A stretch of 64,000 nucleotides of DNA from Ruminococcus sp. (GCA_017462565.1 JAFTQW010000004.1:62001-126000), one strand, 5' to 3'. Counted from the first letter of the stretch, positions 19,126 to 29,521 are shown. Made by a program: numbers and translations. Notes: generated from the letters alone by a model not told the origin.

Positions 19126-20018
19126 AAAAGAGAACCTACCGGAATCCGGTCGGGGTAAGCCGATTTACAGGGCTTCTTCTTATATCGCCGTTTATAGCCG
19201 GATTTCTTATCTTTACGCTCTATCCGTTCGTCTGCTCGTTCGTTCTTGGATTAACCGATTATAACGGCAATACAACTCCGGAATTTACCGGCTTTGAAAA
19301 CTACATAAATCTTATCAAATCCGAAGACTTCCGCAATGCCGTTAAAGTAACGCTTAAATACGCCGTGATACTTGTTCCGGCAAAACTGATTTTTTCCCTG
19401 TTTACGGCAGTAATTTTAAGTCTTGAAATAAAGGGGATGGGATTTTTCCGAACAGCTTTCTATATTCCCTCTATTCTCGGAGCAAATCTCTCTGTCGTTA
19501 TCATGTGGCAGTATCTTTTCACGTCGAAAGGACTGGTAAATCAATTTCTCGAATTGATAGGGGCTTCTCCGGTAAGCTGGTATGGGAGTCCGGATAAGGC
19601 AATATTCATTATAATTCTGCTGCGTTTATGGGAATTCGGCTCAACTATGATAATTTTTCTCACGTCTCTGAAAAACATTCCAAAAGAGCTTTACGACGCT
19701 GCAAAAGTTGACGGCTGCGGCAGTATAAGAGCATTCTTCTCCATAACCCTTCCTCAGCTTCGCGGAGTGATATTTGTCAACCTGATTCTGCAAATTATAT
19801 CCGCTTTTCAGGAATTCAACGCACCATACATGATAACCTCCGGAGGACCTCTTAAAAGTACATACACCCTCGGAATGCTGATTTACGATGAGATGTTCCG
19901 CTATAATGAAATCGGTGCTGCCAACGCTGTTTCATGGCTTCTCTTCATGATAATTGCAGCAGCCGTAGCCGTTATGTATATCGTTTCCGGCTGGATAAAG
20001 CGGAGGGACGAAAAATGA
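19122..20018 (+). CDS. ABC sugar permease 1 (UgpA/MalF-like), 298 aa
   Basis: Six predicted membrane segments beginning FTGLLLISPFIAGFLIF. The EAA loop ELYDAAKVDGCGSIRAFF (about 195-212) contacts the ATPase. It overlaps the binding-protein gene by 4 nt and the next permease by 4 nt (ATGA both times), so translation is coupled. No ATP-binding subunit is encoded nearby; related importers use a shared MsmX-type ATPase encoded elsewhere, which I assume here. Confidence 0.92.
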   Translation: MKKRTYRNPVGVSRFTGLLLISPFIAGFLIFTLYPFVCSFVLGLTDYNGNTTPEFTGFENYINLIKSEDFRNAVKVTLKYAVILVPAKLIFSLFTAVILSLEIKGMGFFRTAFYIPSILGANLSVVIMWQYLFTSKGLVNQFLELIGASPVSWYGSPDKAIFIIILLRLWEFGSTMIIFLTSLKNIPKELYDAAKVDGCGSIRAFFSITLPQLRGVIFVNLILQIISAFQEFNAPYMITSGGPLKSTYTLGMLIYDEMFRYNEIGAANAVSWLLFMIIAAAVAVMYIVSGWIKRRDEK

Positions 20019-20857
20019 TAAAATATCTGAAAAAGCGCATTATTGCTTATATTTTTCTCATATCTGTCTCAGCAGTCATGCTCTACCCTCTGCTCTGGCT
20101 TCTCGGAGCTTCTTTCAAGAGCAACGAGGAAATTTTCAGTTCTGTCGGAATAATACCAAAAAGCTTCGATTTCAGCGTTTTTAAAGCTGCATGGCAAACC
20201 GTTACTCCGTATACAATGGGACATTATTTTCTCAACACCTTTAAAATAATACTGCCCAAAACCGTATTTGCAGTTATATCGTCGGTTCTTGTTGCATACG
20301 GCTTTTCAAGGTTTGACTTTCCCTTTAAAAAGCTGTTTAAAGCTCTTCTGCTCACAAGTATGCTCATGCCGTCGATAGTAACGATAATGCCGATGTTTCT
20401 TATGTGGAGCAAGATGCAGCTCCTCGATACATATATACCATTAACTATTCCTGCGCTGTTTGCGGCAGAGGGAATGTTCGTGTTCATTTTGATACGATTC
20501 TTCGATGCAGTTCCGAAAGAGTTTGATGAAGCCGCAAGAATAGACGGCTGCGGCTCATTAAAAACTCTGGTTTTCATACTCGTTCCGTCCATAAAACCGG
20601 CGATAATTTCGATAGCAGTTTTCACATTTTTGTGGACGATGAACGATTTTTTAAATCCGCTGATAATGATTCAGTCCGTGGAAAAATATCCGCTCTCGCT
20701 CGCACTGAGACTATCTGTAGACAGCACAGGTCAAAGCTATGAACAGCGGAAAATCATTGCATTATCGGTTATAGGACTTATTCCGTCTATAACTGTTTTC
20801 GCCATTGCGCAGAAAAAATTTGTCGGCGGTATCGCAACAGGAGGCTTAACAGGATGA
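20015..20857 (+). CDS. ABC sugar permease 2 (UgpE/MalG-like), 280 aa
   Basis: An N-terminal membrane segment (IIAYIFLISVSAVMLYPLLWLL), then the periplasmic loop with SFKSNEEIF and the EAA loop EFDEAARIDGCGSLKTLVF. The start is the ATG at 20015 with GGAGGG 8 nt upstream, not the longer reading from 19934 that overlaps permease 1 by 85 nt. It partners permease 1 to form the membrane channel. It overlaps the GH105 gene by 4 nt, which ties transport to hydrolysis of the imported sugar. Confidence 0.92.
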   Translation: MIKYLKKRIIAYIFLISVSAVMLYPLLWLLGASFKSNEEIFSSVGIIPKSFDFSVFKAAWQTVTPYTMGHYFLNTFKIILPKTVFAVISSVLVAYGFSRFDFPFKKLFKALLLTSMLMPSIVTIMPMFLMWSKMQLLDTYIPLTIPALFAAEGMFVFILIRFFDAVPKEFDEAARIDGCGSLKTLVFILVPSIKPAIISIAVFTFLWTMNDFLNPLIMIQSVEKYPLSLALRLSVDSTGQSYEQRKIIALSVIGLIPSITVFAIAQKKFVGGIATGGLTG

Positions 20858-21984
20858 ATCAACCTCAGATCTGGGATGAAACTGTAAAAAAATATATCGA
20901 AATGCTGATTCTCCCCTCTGATCCGGCATTTCCGCTCTGGAACAGAGAAAATTTCATCTTTCGCAAAAAAACAAAATGGAACTATATTGACAGTTGTATG
21001 ATTTTAGCAGTAATCAGACTTTACAAGCTTCTTGGAGACAAGCGGCTTCTTGATTACGCTGCCAGGTTCACAAACTGCTATGTTGATGAAAACGGCGATA
21101 TACCGTCAATGAACTCACTTGACTACAATCTTGATAACGTAAACGGAGGAAGAAATCTTCTCTGGCTTTATAAAAAGACCAACCAAAAAAAATATCTTCT
21201 TGCCGCCGGAAAAATCATAAATCAGCTTGAAAATCAACCAAGGCTTAAATGCGGAAACTTCTGGCACAAAGCTATATATCCGAATCAGATATGGCTTGAC
21301 GGAACTTATATGGCATTTCCGTTTATGGCAGAATACGCTGTTTCGTATGACAAACTCAAGCTTATTTCCGATATCATCTCTCAGCTTGAAAATATCCGAA
21401 AGCTTATGAAAGATGAAAAAACCGGACTTTATTTTCACGGCTTCGATGAAACACGTTCAACAGTCTGGGCAGACAGTTCAAGCGGACTTTCCAAAAATTT
21501 CTGGCTTCGCTCAATAGGATGGCTCTGCGCAGCTCTTGCCGATCTTTGTGAAATTCTTCCTGAATGCGATGTTTTTCGTGATATGCTTACAAAGCTTCTT
21601 ACATCTCTCTTTGTCTATGCAAACGAGGACGGAACGTTTTTCCAGCTTCCGGCTCTGCGTACGCTTAAAGGAAACTATCCCGAAACCAGCGGAACTCTTC
21701 TTTTTGCCTATTCTGCCATAAAAGCGTATCGTTTAAAAATTGTCGGCGAAAGCATAAAATCTGCCGGAATAAAGGCTTTTTCGTCAGTTATGAAAAAATA
21801 TATAGGCGAAGAAGAAAACGGCTTGCCAACGCTTGAAAACATCTGCCTGACAGCTGGTCTGGGCATGGGACGAGACGGCTCGGCGGAATATTATCTCTCG
21901 GAAAAAATCACTCAGAATGACGCAAAGGGAATCGCTCCCCTGCTTATGGCATACACTCAGATCAAGGAGCTGAATAAAATATGA
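20854..21984 (+). CDS. Unsaturated rhamnogalacturonyl hydrolase-like glycoside hydrolase (GH105), 376 aa
   Basis: Cytoplasmic (no signal peptide) six-hairpin (alpha/alpha)6-barrel enzyme. Family marks are KWNYIDSCMI, YNLDNVNGGRNLLWLY, FWHKAIYPNQIWLDG with the proposed catalytic Asp149, and YFHGFDE. GH105/YteR-type enzymes remove the unsaturated uronic acid from lyase products of rhamnogalacturonan or similar polymers. Its 4-nt overlap with the permease gene and GGAGG upstream show cotranslation. The importer probably brings in disaccharide lyase products that this enzyme opens. The exact substrate is not proved by sequence; ulvan- or glycosaminoglycan-derived sugars are alternatives. Confidence 0.87.
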   Translation: MNQPQIWDETVKKYIEMLILPSDPAFPLWNRENFIFRKKTKWNYIDSCMILAVIRLYKLLGDKRLLDYAARFTNCYVDENGDIPSMNSLDYNLDNVNGGRNLLWLYKKTNQKKYLLAAGKIINQLENQPRLKCGNFWHKAIYPNQIWLDGTYMAFPFMAEYAVSYDKLKLISDIISQLENIRKLMKDEKTGLYFHGFDETRSTVWADSSSGLSKNFWLRSIGWLCAALADLCEILPECDVFRDMLTKLLTSLFVYANEDGTFFQLPALRTLKGNYPETSGTLLFAYSAIKAYRLKIVGESIKSAGIKAFSSVMKKYIGEEENGLPTLENICLTAGLGMGRDGSAEYYLSEKITQNDAKGIAPLLMAYTQIKELNKI

Positions 21985-22514
21985 ACAATTTTTTTGGACA
22001 TCTTAAAACGATCATCCGTCACCGCCATAAGGTGATGGAGCATTGCTTCAAGGCGGGGATTTTCTGGCGTGGATTGACGCATGACCTGTCGAAATTTTCA
22101 CCGACAGAGTTTATCCCCGGAGTTTTATACTATCAGGGAACACGAAGTCCGAACGAGCGTGAACGTGAAAAAAGAGGCTATTCAAAGGCTTGGATGCATC
22201 ACAAGGGACGAAATCGTCATCATTTTGAATACTGGACGGATTACAATACCAAGACAAAACAATTAGAGCCTGTTCGTATGCCGGATGAATTTATTTATGA
22301 AATGTTCTGCGACCGGGTTGCGGCTTCAAAGATTTATAACGGTGAAAATTATACAGATAATATGCCGCTTGATTATTTTTTAAGAGCAAAGCACAGAAGA
22401 ATAATTGAAACGAAAACTGCACAAAAGCTGGAATTTTTACTGCGAATGCTAGCAGAAAACGGAGAAGACGAAGTTTTCAGATATATAAAAAGGCAGAGAA
22501 AAAGACGAAAGTAA
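21981..22514 (+). CDS. DUF5662 family protein, 177 aa
   Basis: A His/Asp-rich helical protein: IIRHRHKVMEHC, then THDLSKFSPTEF, AWMHHKGRNRHHFEYW, and MPDEFIYEMFCDRVAASKIY. The spacing of H, HD and H residues suggests a metal-dependent HD-like fold, but the function is not established. It overlaps the GH105 gene by 4 nt (ATGA), with AGGAG upstream. A strongly basic tail (KRQRKRRK) ends it. The family is common in Firmicutes in unrelated contexts, so its link to sugar use may be accidental. Confidence 0.75.
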   Translation: MNNFFGHLKTIIRHRHKVMEHCFKAGIFWRGLTHDLSKFSPTEFIPGVLYYQGTRSPNEREREKRGYSKAWMHHKGRNRHHFEYWTDYNTKTKQLEPVRMPDEFIYEMFCDRVAASKIYNGENYTDNMPLDYFLRAKHRRIIETKTAQKLEFLLRMLAENGEDEVFRYIKRQRKRRK

Positions 22515-22547
22515 AAACTTGTCTTCACAAGATATGTTCTAAAAAAT

Positions 22548-22584
22548 GCGAAGCTGGGAAAACTCCCGACTTCGCTGTTTTTTT
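22548..22584. terminator. Bidirectional terminator between the sugar operon and uvrA
   Basis: Stem GCGAAG/CTTCGC with inner GGGA/TCCC, followed on the plus strand by TGTTTTTTT and preceded by AAAAAA, so it can also serve the convergent uvrA. Confidence 0.82.
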
Positions 22585-25402
22585 ATTCTAAATATTGTTT
22601 CAGATATTTTCCCGTATAGGAACTTTCACACTGCGCAACTTCTTCCGGGGTTCCGGCAGCTACAACTGTTCCGCCGCCGTCGCCGCCTTCCGGTCCGAGA
22701 TCAATAATATGGTCGGCAACCTTTATCACATTAAGATTATGCTCAATAACAAGAACCGTGTTCCCCTGATCGGTAAGGCTTTGAAGAACGTCTATCAGCT
22801 TGTGAACGTCAGCCGTATGAAGTCCGGTAGTCGGTTCGTCGAGAATGTATATCGTCTTTCCGGTAGCTCTCTTTGAAAGCTCGGTTGAAAGCTTTACTCG
22901 CTGAGCTTCTCCTCCCGAAAGAGTAGTCGCCGGCTGACCAATTTTAATGTATCCCAGACCGACTTCCTGCAATGTTTTAAGCTTTCTTGCGATCTTCGGG
23001 ATATGCTCAAAAAAGACAACTCCCTCGTCAACGGTCATTTCCAGAACGTCGTATATCGACTTGCCCTTATAATGGACCTCAAGAGTTTCACGATTATATC
23101 TACGTCCCTTGCATACCTCGCATGGAACGTAAACATCGGGAAGAAAATGCATCTCGATTTTGATGATTCCGTCACCCTCGCACGATTCACAGCGTCCTCC
23201 CCTGATATTGAAAGAGAAGCGTCCGCTTGTATATCCCCTTGCCTTAGCGTCGGCGGTTTTGGCAAAAAGCTCACGGATATCAGTGAAAACTCCGGTATAA
23301 GTCGCCGGATTTGAACGTGGCGTTCTTCCTATCGGAGACTGGTCTATGCAAATAACCTTATCGAGATTTTCAAGTCCACTCATCGACTTGAACTCGCCTG
23401 ATCTGACCTTTGCACGATTGAGTTTTGCTGCAAGATGCTTATGGATTATGCCGTTTACAAGCGAAGATTTACCCGAACCTGAAACTCCGGTAACGCAGAT
23501 AAGCTCGCCCAGCGGAATTTTAACGTCAATATTTTTCAGATTATGCTCCGATGCGCCGTGAACAGTGAGGAACTTTCCGTTGCCCTTACGGCGTTTTTCG
23601 GGAAGCTCTATTTTTTTTCTGCCTGAAAGATACTGTCCAGTTATAGACTTTTTGCATTTGAGGAGCTTATCGACTGTTCCGGCAAAAACTATCTCTCCGC
23701 CGTTCACTCCTGCCCCGGGACCAATATCCACAACATAGTCTGCGGCAAGCATAGTATCGTCATCATGCTCTACAACAATAAGAGTATTTCCGAGATCACG
23801 CAGTCTTTTCAGCGTTGCGATAAGCTTATCGTTGTCACGCTGATGAAGTCCGATAGACGGTTCATCAAGAATATAAAGCACTCCCACAAGCGAAGAGCCT
23901 ATCTGAGTAGCAAGACGTATTCTCTGACTCTCACCGCCGGAAAGAGTTCCCGAAGAACGTGACAGCGTTAAATATTCAAGACCAACGCTGCTTAAAAATC
24001 CAAGACGTTCCTTTATCTCTTTGACAATACGCTCGCCGATAAGACTTTCCTGCTTAGAAAGCTTTATATCCATGAAAAATCCGAGAGCGTCCTTAACTGA
24101 TAAACCTGTAATATCGGCAATATTTTTATCACCGACAGTAACGGCGAGATATTCGTCACGCAGACGTTTTCCCTTACATTCCGGGCAAAGAGTTTCGCTC
24201 ATACACTCCTCAATATCCGCTTTCGAGTAAGAGCTGTGCGAATCACGATAGCGGCGTTCAAGATTGTTTATAACGCCCTCAAACTTAACTCTGTCCTTTC
24301 CTCCGCCCATATAAGGGGGACGATCAACTTCTATCTCCTCATCTGTTCCGTAAAGGAAATAACCAAGCTGCTGTTTGGTAAGCTTTTTTACAGGAACATC
24401 AAGAGGAATATTGTAAGCCTTTGATATAGCATTATAATACATCATTGCGATGGAAGTATCCTCAAGAGTATTCCATCCACTGGCACTGATAGCGCCTTCG
24501 AGAATAGAAAGCTCTTTATTCGGAACTACAAGCTCCGGATCGACATGAGTGAAAACTCCAAGTCCGGTACATTTCGGGCAGGCTCCCATAGGATTATTGA
24601 AAGAGAACATAACTGGCTCAAGCTCGCCGACGCTGATATTATGCTCCGGACAAGCGTAGCTCTGTGAGAAAACTATTTCTTCGCCGTCCACGATACTCAC
24701 AACAGCAAGACCGTCGGTCAGACTAAATACAGTTTCAAGACTGTCGGTAAGACGGGTTTTGATGCTCTCTTTGACAACCAGACGGTCTACAACTATCTCG
24801 ATATTATGCTTCTTATTTTTTTCAAGCTTTATTTCTTCGGCAAGGTCATACATTATCCCGTCTATGCGAACACGGACATAACCGCTCTTTCTTGCCTTGT
24901 CAAGTTCCTTTGCGAACGTTCCCTTACGTCCTCTTGCTATCGGAGCAAGAAGAAGTATCTTCGTTCCCTCCGGAAGCGCCATAACGTTATCGACCATCTG
25001 ATCTATGCTCTGTTTCGAGATAACACGTCCGCAGACAGGACAATGGGGAATACCTATCCTTGCATAAAGAAGACGCAGATAATCATAAATTTCGGTAACT
25101 GTTCCGACAGTTGAACGAGGATTTTTCGATGTAGTTTTCTGGTCGATAGAAATTGCCGGAGAAAGACCTTCAATGCTGTCCACATCCGGTTTTTCCATCT
25201 GACCGAGAAACATTCTTGCATAAGACGAAAGACTCTCGACATATCTGCGCTGACCGTCGGCATAGATAGTATCGAAAGCAAGCGATGATTTTCCTGAACC
25301 AGAAAGACCGGTCATAACGATGAGCTGATCTCTGGGGAGTTCAAGGTCGATATTTTTAAGGTTATTAGCTCTTGCGCCTTTAATGACGATTTTATTTTTC
25401 AT
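22583..25402 (-). CDS. uvrA: Excinuclease ABC subunit A, 939 aa
   Basis: The damage-recognition ATPase of nucleotide excision repair. Two ABC modules: Walker [13 protein letters not shown] near 32-43 and [11 protein letters not shown] near 640, the signature motifs [12 protein letters not shown] and [12 protein letters not shown], and zinc-finger cysteines CPVCG..., CPKC..CPEC and CESCEGDG...CEVCKG. I start at the ATG at 25402 ([17 protein letters not shown]), with AGGAG 7 nt upstream; the frame is open to 25435 but without a ribosome site. It lies downstream of uvrB on the same strand, with a 500-bp fold-back repeat between them. Confidence 0.97.
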   Translation of the reverse strand: MKNKIVIKGARANNLKNIDLELPRDQLIVMTGLSGSGKSSLAFDTIYADGQRRYVESLSSYARMFLGQMEKPDVDSIEGLSPAISIDQKTTSKNPRSTVGTVTEIYDYLRLLYARIGIPHCPVCGRVISKQSIDQMVDNVMALPEGTKILLLAPIARGRKGTFAKELDKARKSGYVRVRIDGIMYDLAEEIKLEKNKKHNIEIVVDRLVVKESIKTRLTDSLETVFSLTDGLAVVSIVDGEEIVFSQSYACPEHNISVGELEPVMFSFNNPMGACPKCTGLGVFTHVDPELVVPNKELSILEGAISASGWNTLEDTSIAMMYYNAISKAYNIPLDVPVKKLTKQQLGYFLYGTDEEIEVDRPPYMGGGKDRVKFEGVINNLERRYRDSHSSYSKADIEECMSETLCPECKGKRLRDEYLAVTVGDKNIADITGLSVKDALGFFMDIKLSKQESLIGERIVKEIKERLGFLSSVGLEYLTLSRSSGTLSGGESQRIRLATQIGSSLVGVLYILDEPSIGLHQRDNDKLIATLKRLRDLGNTLIVVEHDDDTMLAADYVVDIGPGAGVNGGEIVFAGTVDKLLKCKKSITGQYLSGRKKIELPEKRRKGNGKFLTVHGASEHNLKNIDVKIPLGELICVTGVSGSGKSSLVNGIIHKHLAAKLNRAKVRSGEFKSMSGLENLDKVICIDQSPIGRTPRSNPATYTGVFTDIRELFAKTADAKARGYTSGRFSFNIRGGRCESCEGDGIIKIEMHFLPDVYVPCEVCKGRRYNRETLEVHYKGKSIYDVLEMTVDEGVVFFEHIPKIARKLKTLQEVGLGYIKIGQPATTLSGGEAQRVKLSTELSKRATGKTIYILDEPTTGLHTADVHKLIDVLQSLTDQGNTVLVIEHNLNVIKVADHIIDLGPEGGDGGGTVVAAGTPEEVAQCESSYTGKYLKQYLE

Positions 25403-25418
25403 TTTAACACTCCTAAAA

Positions 25419-25913
25419 TAATACTGGGATTCCAAAGGGGATGTATTCCCCTTTGGCAGGGTTCAGGGACAGCGTCCCTGACGGGGTATCGGGGCAGAGC
25501 CCCGAAAAGGACAGCGTGAAGATAATAAATAGAATTAAAATCACCCCGACACCCAAAATTAAAGCAAAACCTATTCCACGCTGTCCGAAAATTATCGGTT
25601 TAACTTCCGCAGTTCTTGTGAGCGCAGAGCGAACACGCTATAAAGCTGCGACGAGAAAAATAACGTATACGCTTATAATTCATGTTCGATAGTTTTAACA
25701 AACCGTTTGTTCGCACGAGCTACGCTCTGCTCCCTTGCTTATACGGACAGCATGGAACAGGTTATGCCTCAATTTTTATAGAATTAAAGCTTTTAATTCG
25801 GTTTATTACCTTCACGCTGTCCTTTTCGGGGCTCTGCCCCGATACCCCGTCAGGGACGCTGTCCCTGAACTCTGCCAAAGGGATATTATCCCTTTGGAAT
25901 CCCATTATTAGCT
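25419..25913. repeat. Large fold-back repeat R2 between uvrB and uvrA
   Basis: The two ends are inverted copies of each other. 61 nt at 25461-25521 are the exact reverse complement of 25810-25870, and the match extends outward through TTCCAAAGGG...CCCTTTGGCAG to the ends, and inward, more diverged, through the segments around 25575-25590 and 25742-25770 (CTGTCCG/CGGACAG and flanks). Each outer arm is itself built of small palindromes (CAGGGACAGCGTCCCTG and CGGGGCAGAGCCCCG). The whole gap would fold into one long hairpin. No convincing gene lies inside. Confidence 0.85.
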
Positions 25914-25918
25914 TATTT

Positions 25919-27880
25919 TTATTTTTCCTGTAGTTCTTTTATTTTGTCTCTTAAATATGCAGCGTGCTCAAATTCAAGCAGCTTTGCCGCACTCTTCATC
26001 TCTGCTGTATACTTCTCTATAAGCTTCTTCTTTTCCGCAGCACTCATCTTTCCTCTTGTTTCCTTCTCCTCGATACTCTTTTTCGAGGTTATCTCAAGAA
26101 CGTCTCTTACTCCCTTGATTATCGTCTTGGGAACGATTCCGTGCTCTTTATTATATGCCTGCTGCAAACTGCGTCGGCGTTCTGTTTCGGTAATAGCTCT
26201 CTCCATTGAACCCGTAACGGAATCAGCGTACATGATTACCTGACCTCCGGCATTTCTCGCAGCTCTTCCTATGGTCTGAATAAGGGATGTTTCACTTCGC
26301 AGGAATCCCTCTTTATCGGCATCGAGAATAGCGATAAGGCTTACTTCCGGAATATCAAGTCCCTCTCGCAGCAGATTTATTCCGACAAGAACATCGAATT
26401 CGCCGTTTCTAAGGTCTTTGATAATTTCCATTCGTTCGATAGTATCTATATCGTGGTGGAGATAGCGTATCTTAATTCCAAGCCTGTCATAATACTGAGT
26501 AAGATCTTCCGCCATTTTCTTAGTTAAAGTCGTTATAAGAACACGCTCGTTTCTCTCCACACGAATATTTATTTCCGAAAGCAGATCGTCGATCTGACCG
26601 TCAACGGGCTTGACTATAATTTCGGGATCAACAAGACCGGTCGGACGTATCACCTGCTCAACTATAATGTCGGTTTTTTCACGTTCTATCTGTCCGGGAG
26701 TTGCACTAACGTATATTGCCTGATTTATATGACTGTTAAACTCGTCAAAATTAAGCGGACGGTTGTCCATTGCGCTCGGAAGCCGGAACCCATAGTCCAC
26801 AAGAGTAGTTTTCCTCTCTCTGTCTCCGGCATACATTGCTCTTACCTGCGGAAGAGTTACATGGCTCTCATCCACGATAAGCAGAAAATCATCGGGGAAA
26901 TGGTCAAGCAGAGTCTGCGGAGTACTTCCGGCAGGTCTTCCTGCAAGAACACGGGAATAATTCTCGATACCGCTGCAATATCCTACTTCCTTCAGCATTT
27001 CCATATCATAATGGGTACGCTGTTCAATTCGCTGAGCCTCAATAAGCTTATTGTTAGAGGTAAAATAATCAACTCTTTCAGCAAGCTCGCTGTCTATTTC
27101 GGAAATAGCACGGTCGACCATAGCGTCGTCGTAAACATAATGCGAGGCAGGAAAAATTGCCGCATGAGATACAACCGCCTTAACTTCTCCGGTAACGACA
27201 TTTATCTCGGAAATACGGTCTATTTCATCGCCGAAAAATTCCACACGAATAGCCGTATCGCTCCGGCTTGCCGGAAAGATCTCTACAACGTCTCCCCTTA
27301 CACGGAATTTATTTCGTTCAAAAGCAATATCATTGCGTTCATAACGAATTCGGACAAGTTCGCTGAGAAGCTGTTCTCTCGTCATTTCCGCTCCCTGACG
27401 GATAGAAACGACCATTGAACGGTATTCATCAGGACTTCCCAGAGAATAAATACACGAAACACTGGCAACGATAACAACATCTCTCCTTTCAGCAAGAGCT
27501 GTTGTAGCGGAATGACGCAGCTTATCTATCTCATCGTTTATTGACGAGACTTTTTCGATAAAGCTGTCGGTACTCGGAACATAAGCTTCCGGCTGATAAT
27601 AATCGTAATAAGAAACAAAGTATTCAACAGCGTTTTCGGGGAAAAATTCCTTGAATTCCGAACAAAGCTGAGCAGCAAGAATCTTATTATGAGCAAGAAC
27701 GAGAGTCGGTTTATTCACACGGGCAATGACGTTAGCCATAGTAAAAGTTTTACCCGAACCGGTAACGCCAAGCAGTATCTGTTCTTTTTTGCCTGATTCA
27801 AGCCCTTGCACAAGCTGGTCGATAGCCTTTGGCTGATCGCCCGCAGGGGCATATTCAGAGAATAATTTAAAATTGGACAT
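25919..27880 (-). CDS. uvrB: Excinuclease ABC subunit B, 653 aa
   Basis: The helicase-like subunit that receives damaged DNA from UvrA and recruits UvrC. Motifs: [11 protein letters not shown], Walker [15 protein letters not shown], the beta-hairpin [24 protein letters not shown], helicase motif [17 protein letters not shown] and QTIGRAARN, and a C-terminal UVR motif with [31 protein letters not shown] sequence. ATG at 27880 with AAGGAG 8 nt upstream is preferred over the frame opening at 27907. No LexA-type GAAC-N4-GTTC box was found upstream. uvrA lies downstream, past the fold-back element. Confidence 0.97.
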   Translation of the reverse strand: MSNFKLFSEYAPAGDQPKAIDQLVQGLESGKKEQILLGVTGSGKTFTMANVIARVNKPTLVLAHNKILAAQLCSEFKEFFPENAVEYFVSYYDYYQPEAYVPSTDSFIEKVSSINDEIDKLRHSATTALAERRDVVIVASVSCIYSLGSPDEYRSMVVSIRQGAEMTREQLLSELVRIRYERNDIAFERNKFRVRGDVVEIFPASRSDTAIRVEFFGDEIDRISEINVVTGEVKAVVSHAAIFPASHYVYDDAMVDRAISEIDSELAERVDYFTSNNKLIEAQRIEQRTHYDMEMLKEVGYCSGIENYSRVLAGRPAGSTPQTLLDHFPDDFLLIVDESHVTLPQVRAMYAGDRERKTTLVDYGFRLPSAMDNRPLNFDEFNSHINQAIYVSATPGQIEREKTDIIVEQVIRPTGLVDPEIIVKPVDGQIDDLLSEINIRVERNERVLITTLTKKMAEDLTQYYDRLGIKIRYLHHDIDTIERMEIIKDLRNGEFDVLVGINLLREGLDIPEVSLIAILDADKEGFLRSETSLIQTIGRAARNAGGQVIMYADSVTGSMERAITETERRRSLQQAYNKEHGIVPKTIIKGVRDVLEITSKKSIEEKETRGKMSAAEKKKLIEKYTAEMKSAAKLLEFEHAAYLRDKIKELQEK

Positions 27881-27978
27881 AGGATATCTCCTTAAAAGCG
27901 TAATCACAATTATTATTATAACACATATTTCTGATAAAATAAAGAGCGTGGAACATTTTTTCTTTTTTTAATTTATTG

Positions 27979-28007
27979 TTGAGATTTACATAAAAATGTG
28001 TTATAAT
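27979..28007 (+). promoter_or_regulatory. Promoter of the AraC-type regulator
   Basis: TTGAGA (27979-27984), 17-nt spacer, TATAAT (28002-28007). The divergent uvrB promoter probably uses ATGTGTTATAAT on the other strand around 27910-27945. Confidence 0.7.
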
Positions 28008-28060
28008 AAAAATAATCCCTTGATTCTCTCGCCTTCTCATTTTTCTTTTTAGGAGTTTTT

Positions 28061-28843
28061 ATGAAGATCAACAAAATACAGCTTGACTGCCACACTGAAA
28101 ATTTCTCAAAAACCTCAGCAAATATGTCCCCTGCAATTTTTCTATTCACTAATCCGGCAGACGCACTTATTAACGGCAGAAAAATGGATATACCGTCAAA
28201 CTGCGCAGTTTTATTCAGCGGCGGACAAATTATCCTGAAAAAAACCGGCTCAAAAAATCTGCGGTTCGGTCATATAAGTTTTCGAACCTCTGCCGCAGAC
28301 AGGCAGTATATTGCATCGCTTGGAATTCCAACAGATGTTCCGATCAAAATTGAAAACGACTTTATAATCAAATCCGCAATAAAATCAATGAAGATACATT
28401 CCTCTGTGAAAAGCCGATTATCAGGAGAATTTGCCGAGCTTTCCATGCGTATTATTTTCATATCGCTTAGCGAAGCCTGCCACATTTCCGATAAGGCAGA
28501 ATCCATTAACGTTCCGCATTTTGAAAGCTTAAAAAAACTTCGTGATTATATTTACGAAAATCCAACTGAAACGCTTTCAATAGCACAGATATGCTCTGAT
28601 ATGAAAATCAGTCCGACTTATCTCCACCGGTTATATTATGCCGCTTTCGGAGTAACCTGCCGTCAGGATTCCATTGAAAGCCGTCTTATCTATGCAGCGG
28701 AACTTCTTGAAACGACTGATCTTACAATAAACGAAATATCAGATCTATGCGGATATGAAAACGATTCCTACTTTATGCGGCAGTTCAAGCAGCGACGTGG
28801 ATGTACTCCCACTGAATACAGAAAAAAGCTGAACACAGATTAA
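28061..28843 (+). CDS. AraC-family transcription regulator, 260 aa
   Basis: The N-terminal half (1-150) is a cupin-like sensing domain (GGQIILKKTGSKNLRFGHISF). The C-terminal 100 residues hold the double helix-turn-helix: LSIAQICSDMKISPTYLHRLYYAAFG and LTINEISDLCGYENDSYFMRQFKQRRGCTPTEYRK. AGGAG lies 5 nt before the ATG. It is a single gene divergent from uvrB and followed by a terminator, so the target operon is unknown; the sugar ABC operon 7 kb away is only a guess. Confidence 0.9.
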   Translation: MKINKIQLDCHTENFSKTSANMSPAIFLFTNPADALINGRKMDIPSNCAVLFSGGQIILKKTGSKNLRFGHISFRTSAADRQYIASLGIPTDVPIKIENDFIIKSAIKSMKIHSSVKSRLSGEFAELSMRIIFISLSEACHISDKAESINVPHFESLKKLRDYIYENPTETLSIAQICSDMKISPTYLHRLYYAAFGVTCRQDSIESRLIYAAELLETTDLTINEISDLCGYENDSYFMRQFKQRRGCTPTEYRKKLNTD

Positions 28844-28864
28844 TTTCTGCGTTCAGCTTTTATT
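28822..28864. terminator. Bidirectional terminator after the AraC gene
   Basis: GCTGAAC/GTTCAGC and CAGA/TCTG stems with loop TTAATT, flanked by AAAAAA on the left and TTTTATTTT on the right. It overlaps the araC stop and also serves the convergent lipoprotein gene. Confidence 0.85.
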
Positions 28865-28873
28865 TTGAACTTA

Positions 28874-29452
28874 TTATTTTATATCTCCGGAAGAGATCTT
28901 AAAACAAGCGGTTGTTTTATTCGACCATACGTCATCATCATAAGATACTTCAAAATCGCTCCATCCGGTATTAACTTCCCATACTGCATATCCTTTAATT
29001 TTCTTTCCGGAAGCAACATCACCGGAAGCAGAATCATATCCGTCAACATCATTCATTATCACTGTATTTTTTACATTAGAATCATCGGCATATGCCTTAA
29101 AATAAAGCGGATTAAAGTAATCGTCCTCGTCAGAAATATTTTCCGCTTCCAAAAAAAGAACAAGAAATTCTTTGCCTGTCTCCGGCTTATCAGTATAAAA
29201 TCCACCGTTTTCGGAAATACTGCTGTATGTTTTAGCGTCCAGCAAAGAAATTTTCCAGTTGTCTCCTTCTATGTACTGTCCTATGCCGGCATAAGCAATC
29301 TCATTTTCTTTATCAGAACCGTTATCCGAAGATCCAATATCTCCTATTTTGGCTTTAGATTCCTCTGAACCGCATCCGGTTATACTAAAAAGACTTACGG
29401 CAGCTGTGACAGCCATTATTGACTGAACAAGAAATTTAGATGTTTTTTTCAT
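28874..29452 (-). CDS. DUF4352-type lipoprotein, 192 aa
   Basis: A lipobox SITGC (Cys27) after a signal peptide, an acidic/Ser linker, then a beta-sandwich with the DUF4352 look (GKEFLVLFLEAENISDEDDYFNPLYFKAYADD... and GKKIKGYAVWEVN). Such domains occur in secreted proteins of Firmicutes, and the function is not known. GGAGG lies 6 nt before the ATG. Its promoter carries a palindrome that reads into the neighbouring Xre-type regulator gene, suggesting control by that protein. The segment is A+T-richer than the surroundings. Confidence 0.78.
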   Translation of the reverse strand: MKKTSKFLVQSIMAVTAAVSLFSITGCGSEESKAKIGDIGSSDNGSDKENEIAYAGIGQYIEGDNWKISLLDAKTYSSISENGGFYTDKPETGKEFLVLFLEAENISDEDDYFNPLYFKAYADDSNVKNTVIMNDVDGYDSASGDVASGKKIKGYAVWEVNTGWSDFEVSYDDDVWSNKTTACFKISSGDIK

Positions 29453-29466
29453 AAAAAACCCTCCAT

Positions 29467-29504
29467 TATATTTTTAGTGATAATATTATAACACTAAAAA
29501 TATA
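29467..29504. promoter_or_regulatory. Palindromic operator over the -10 region of the DUF4352 lipoprotein gene
   Basis: Perfect 13-nt inverted arms TATATTTTTAGTG (29467-29479) and CACTAAAAATATA (29492-29504) with a 12-nt centre. The centre contains the -10 box. A dimeric repressor bound here would block the promoter. The Xre-type gene starting 103 nt away is the natural candidate. Confidence 0.65.
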
Positions 29505-29513
29505 AATTGTCAA
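29485..29513 (-). promoter_or_regulatory. Consensus promoter of the DUF4352 lipoprotein gene
   Basis: Minus strand TTGACA (29508-29513), 17-nt spacer, TATAAT (29485-29490). Confidence 0.85.
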
Positions 29514-29521
29514 CTCTATAG

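Noticed and set aside
25441..25933. Two 83-codon frames inside the uvrB-uvrA gap
   Set aside because: They translate the fold-back repeat; no ribosome sites, and the two are mirror images of one another in part.
27881..28060. LexA (SOS) box before uvrB
   Set aside because: No GAAC-N4-GTTC or close variant is present in the gap.
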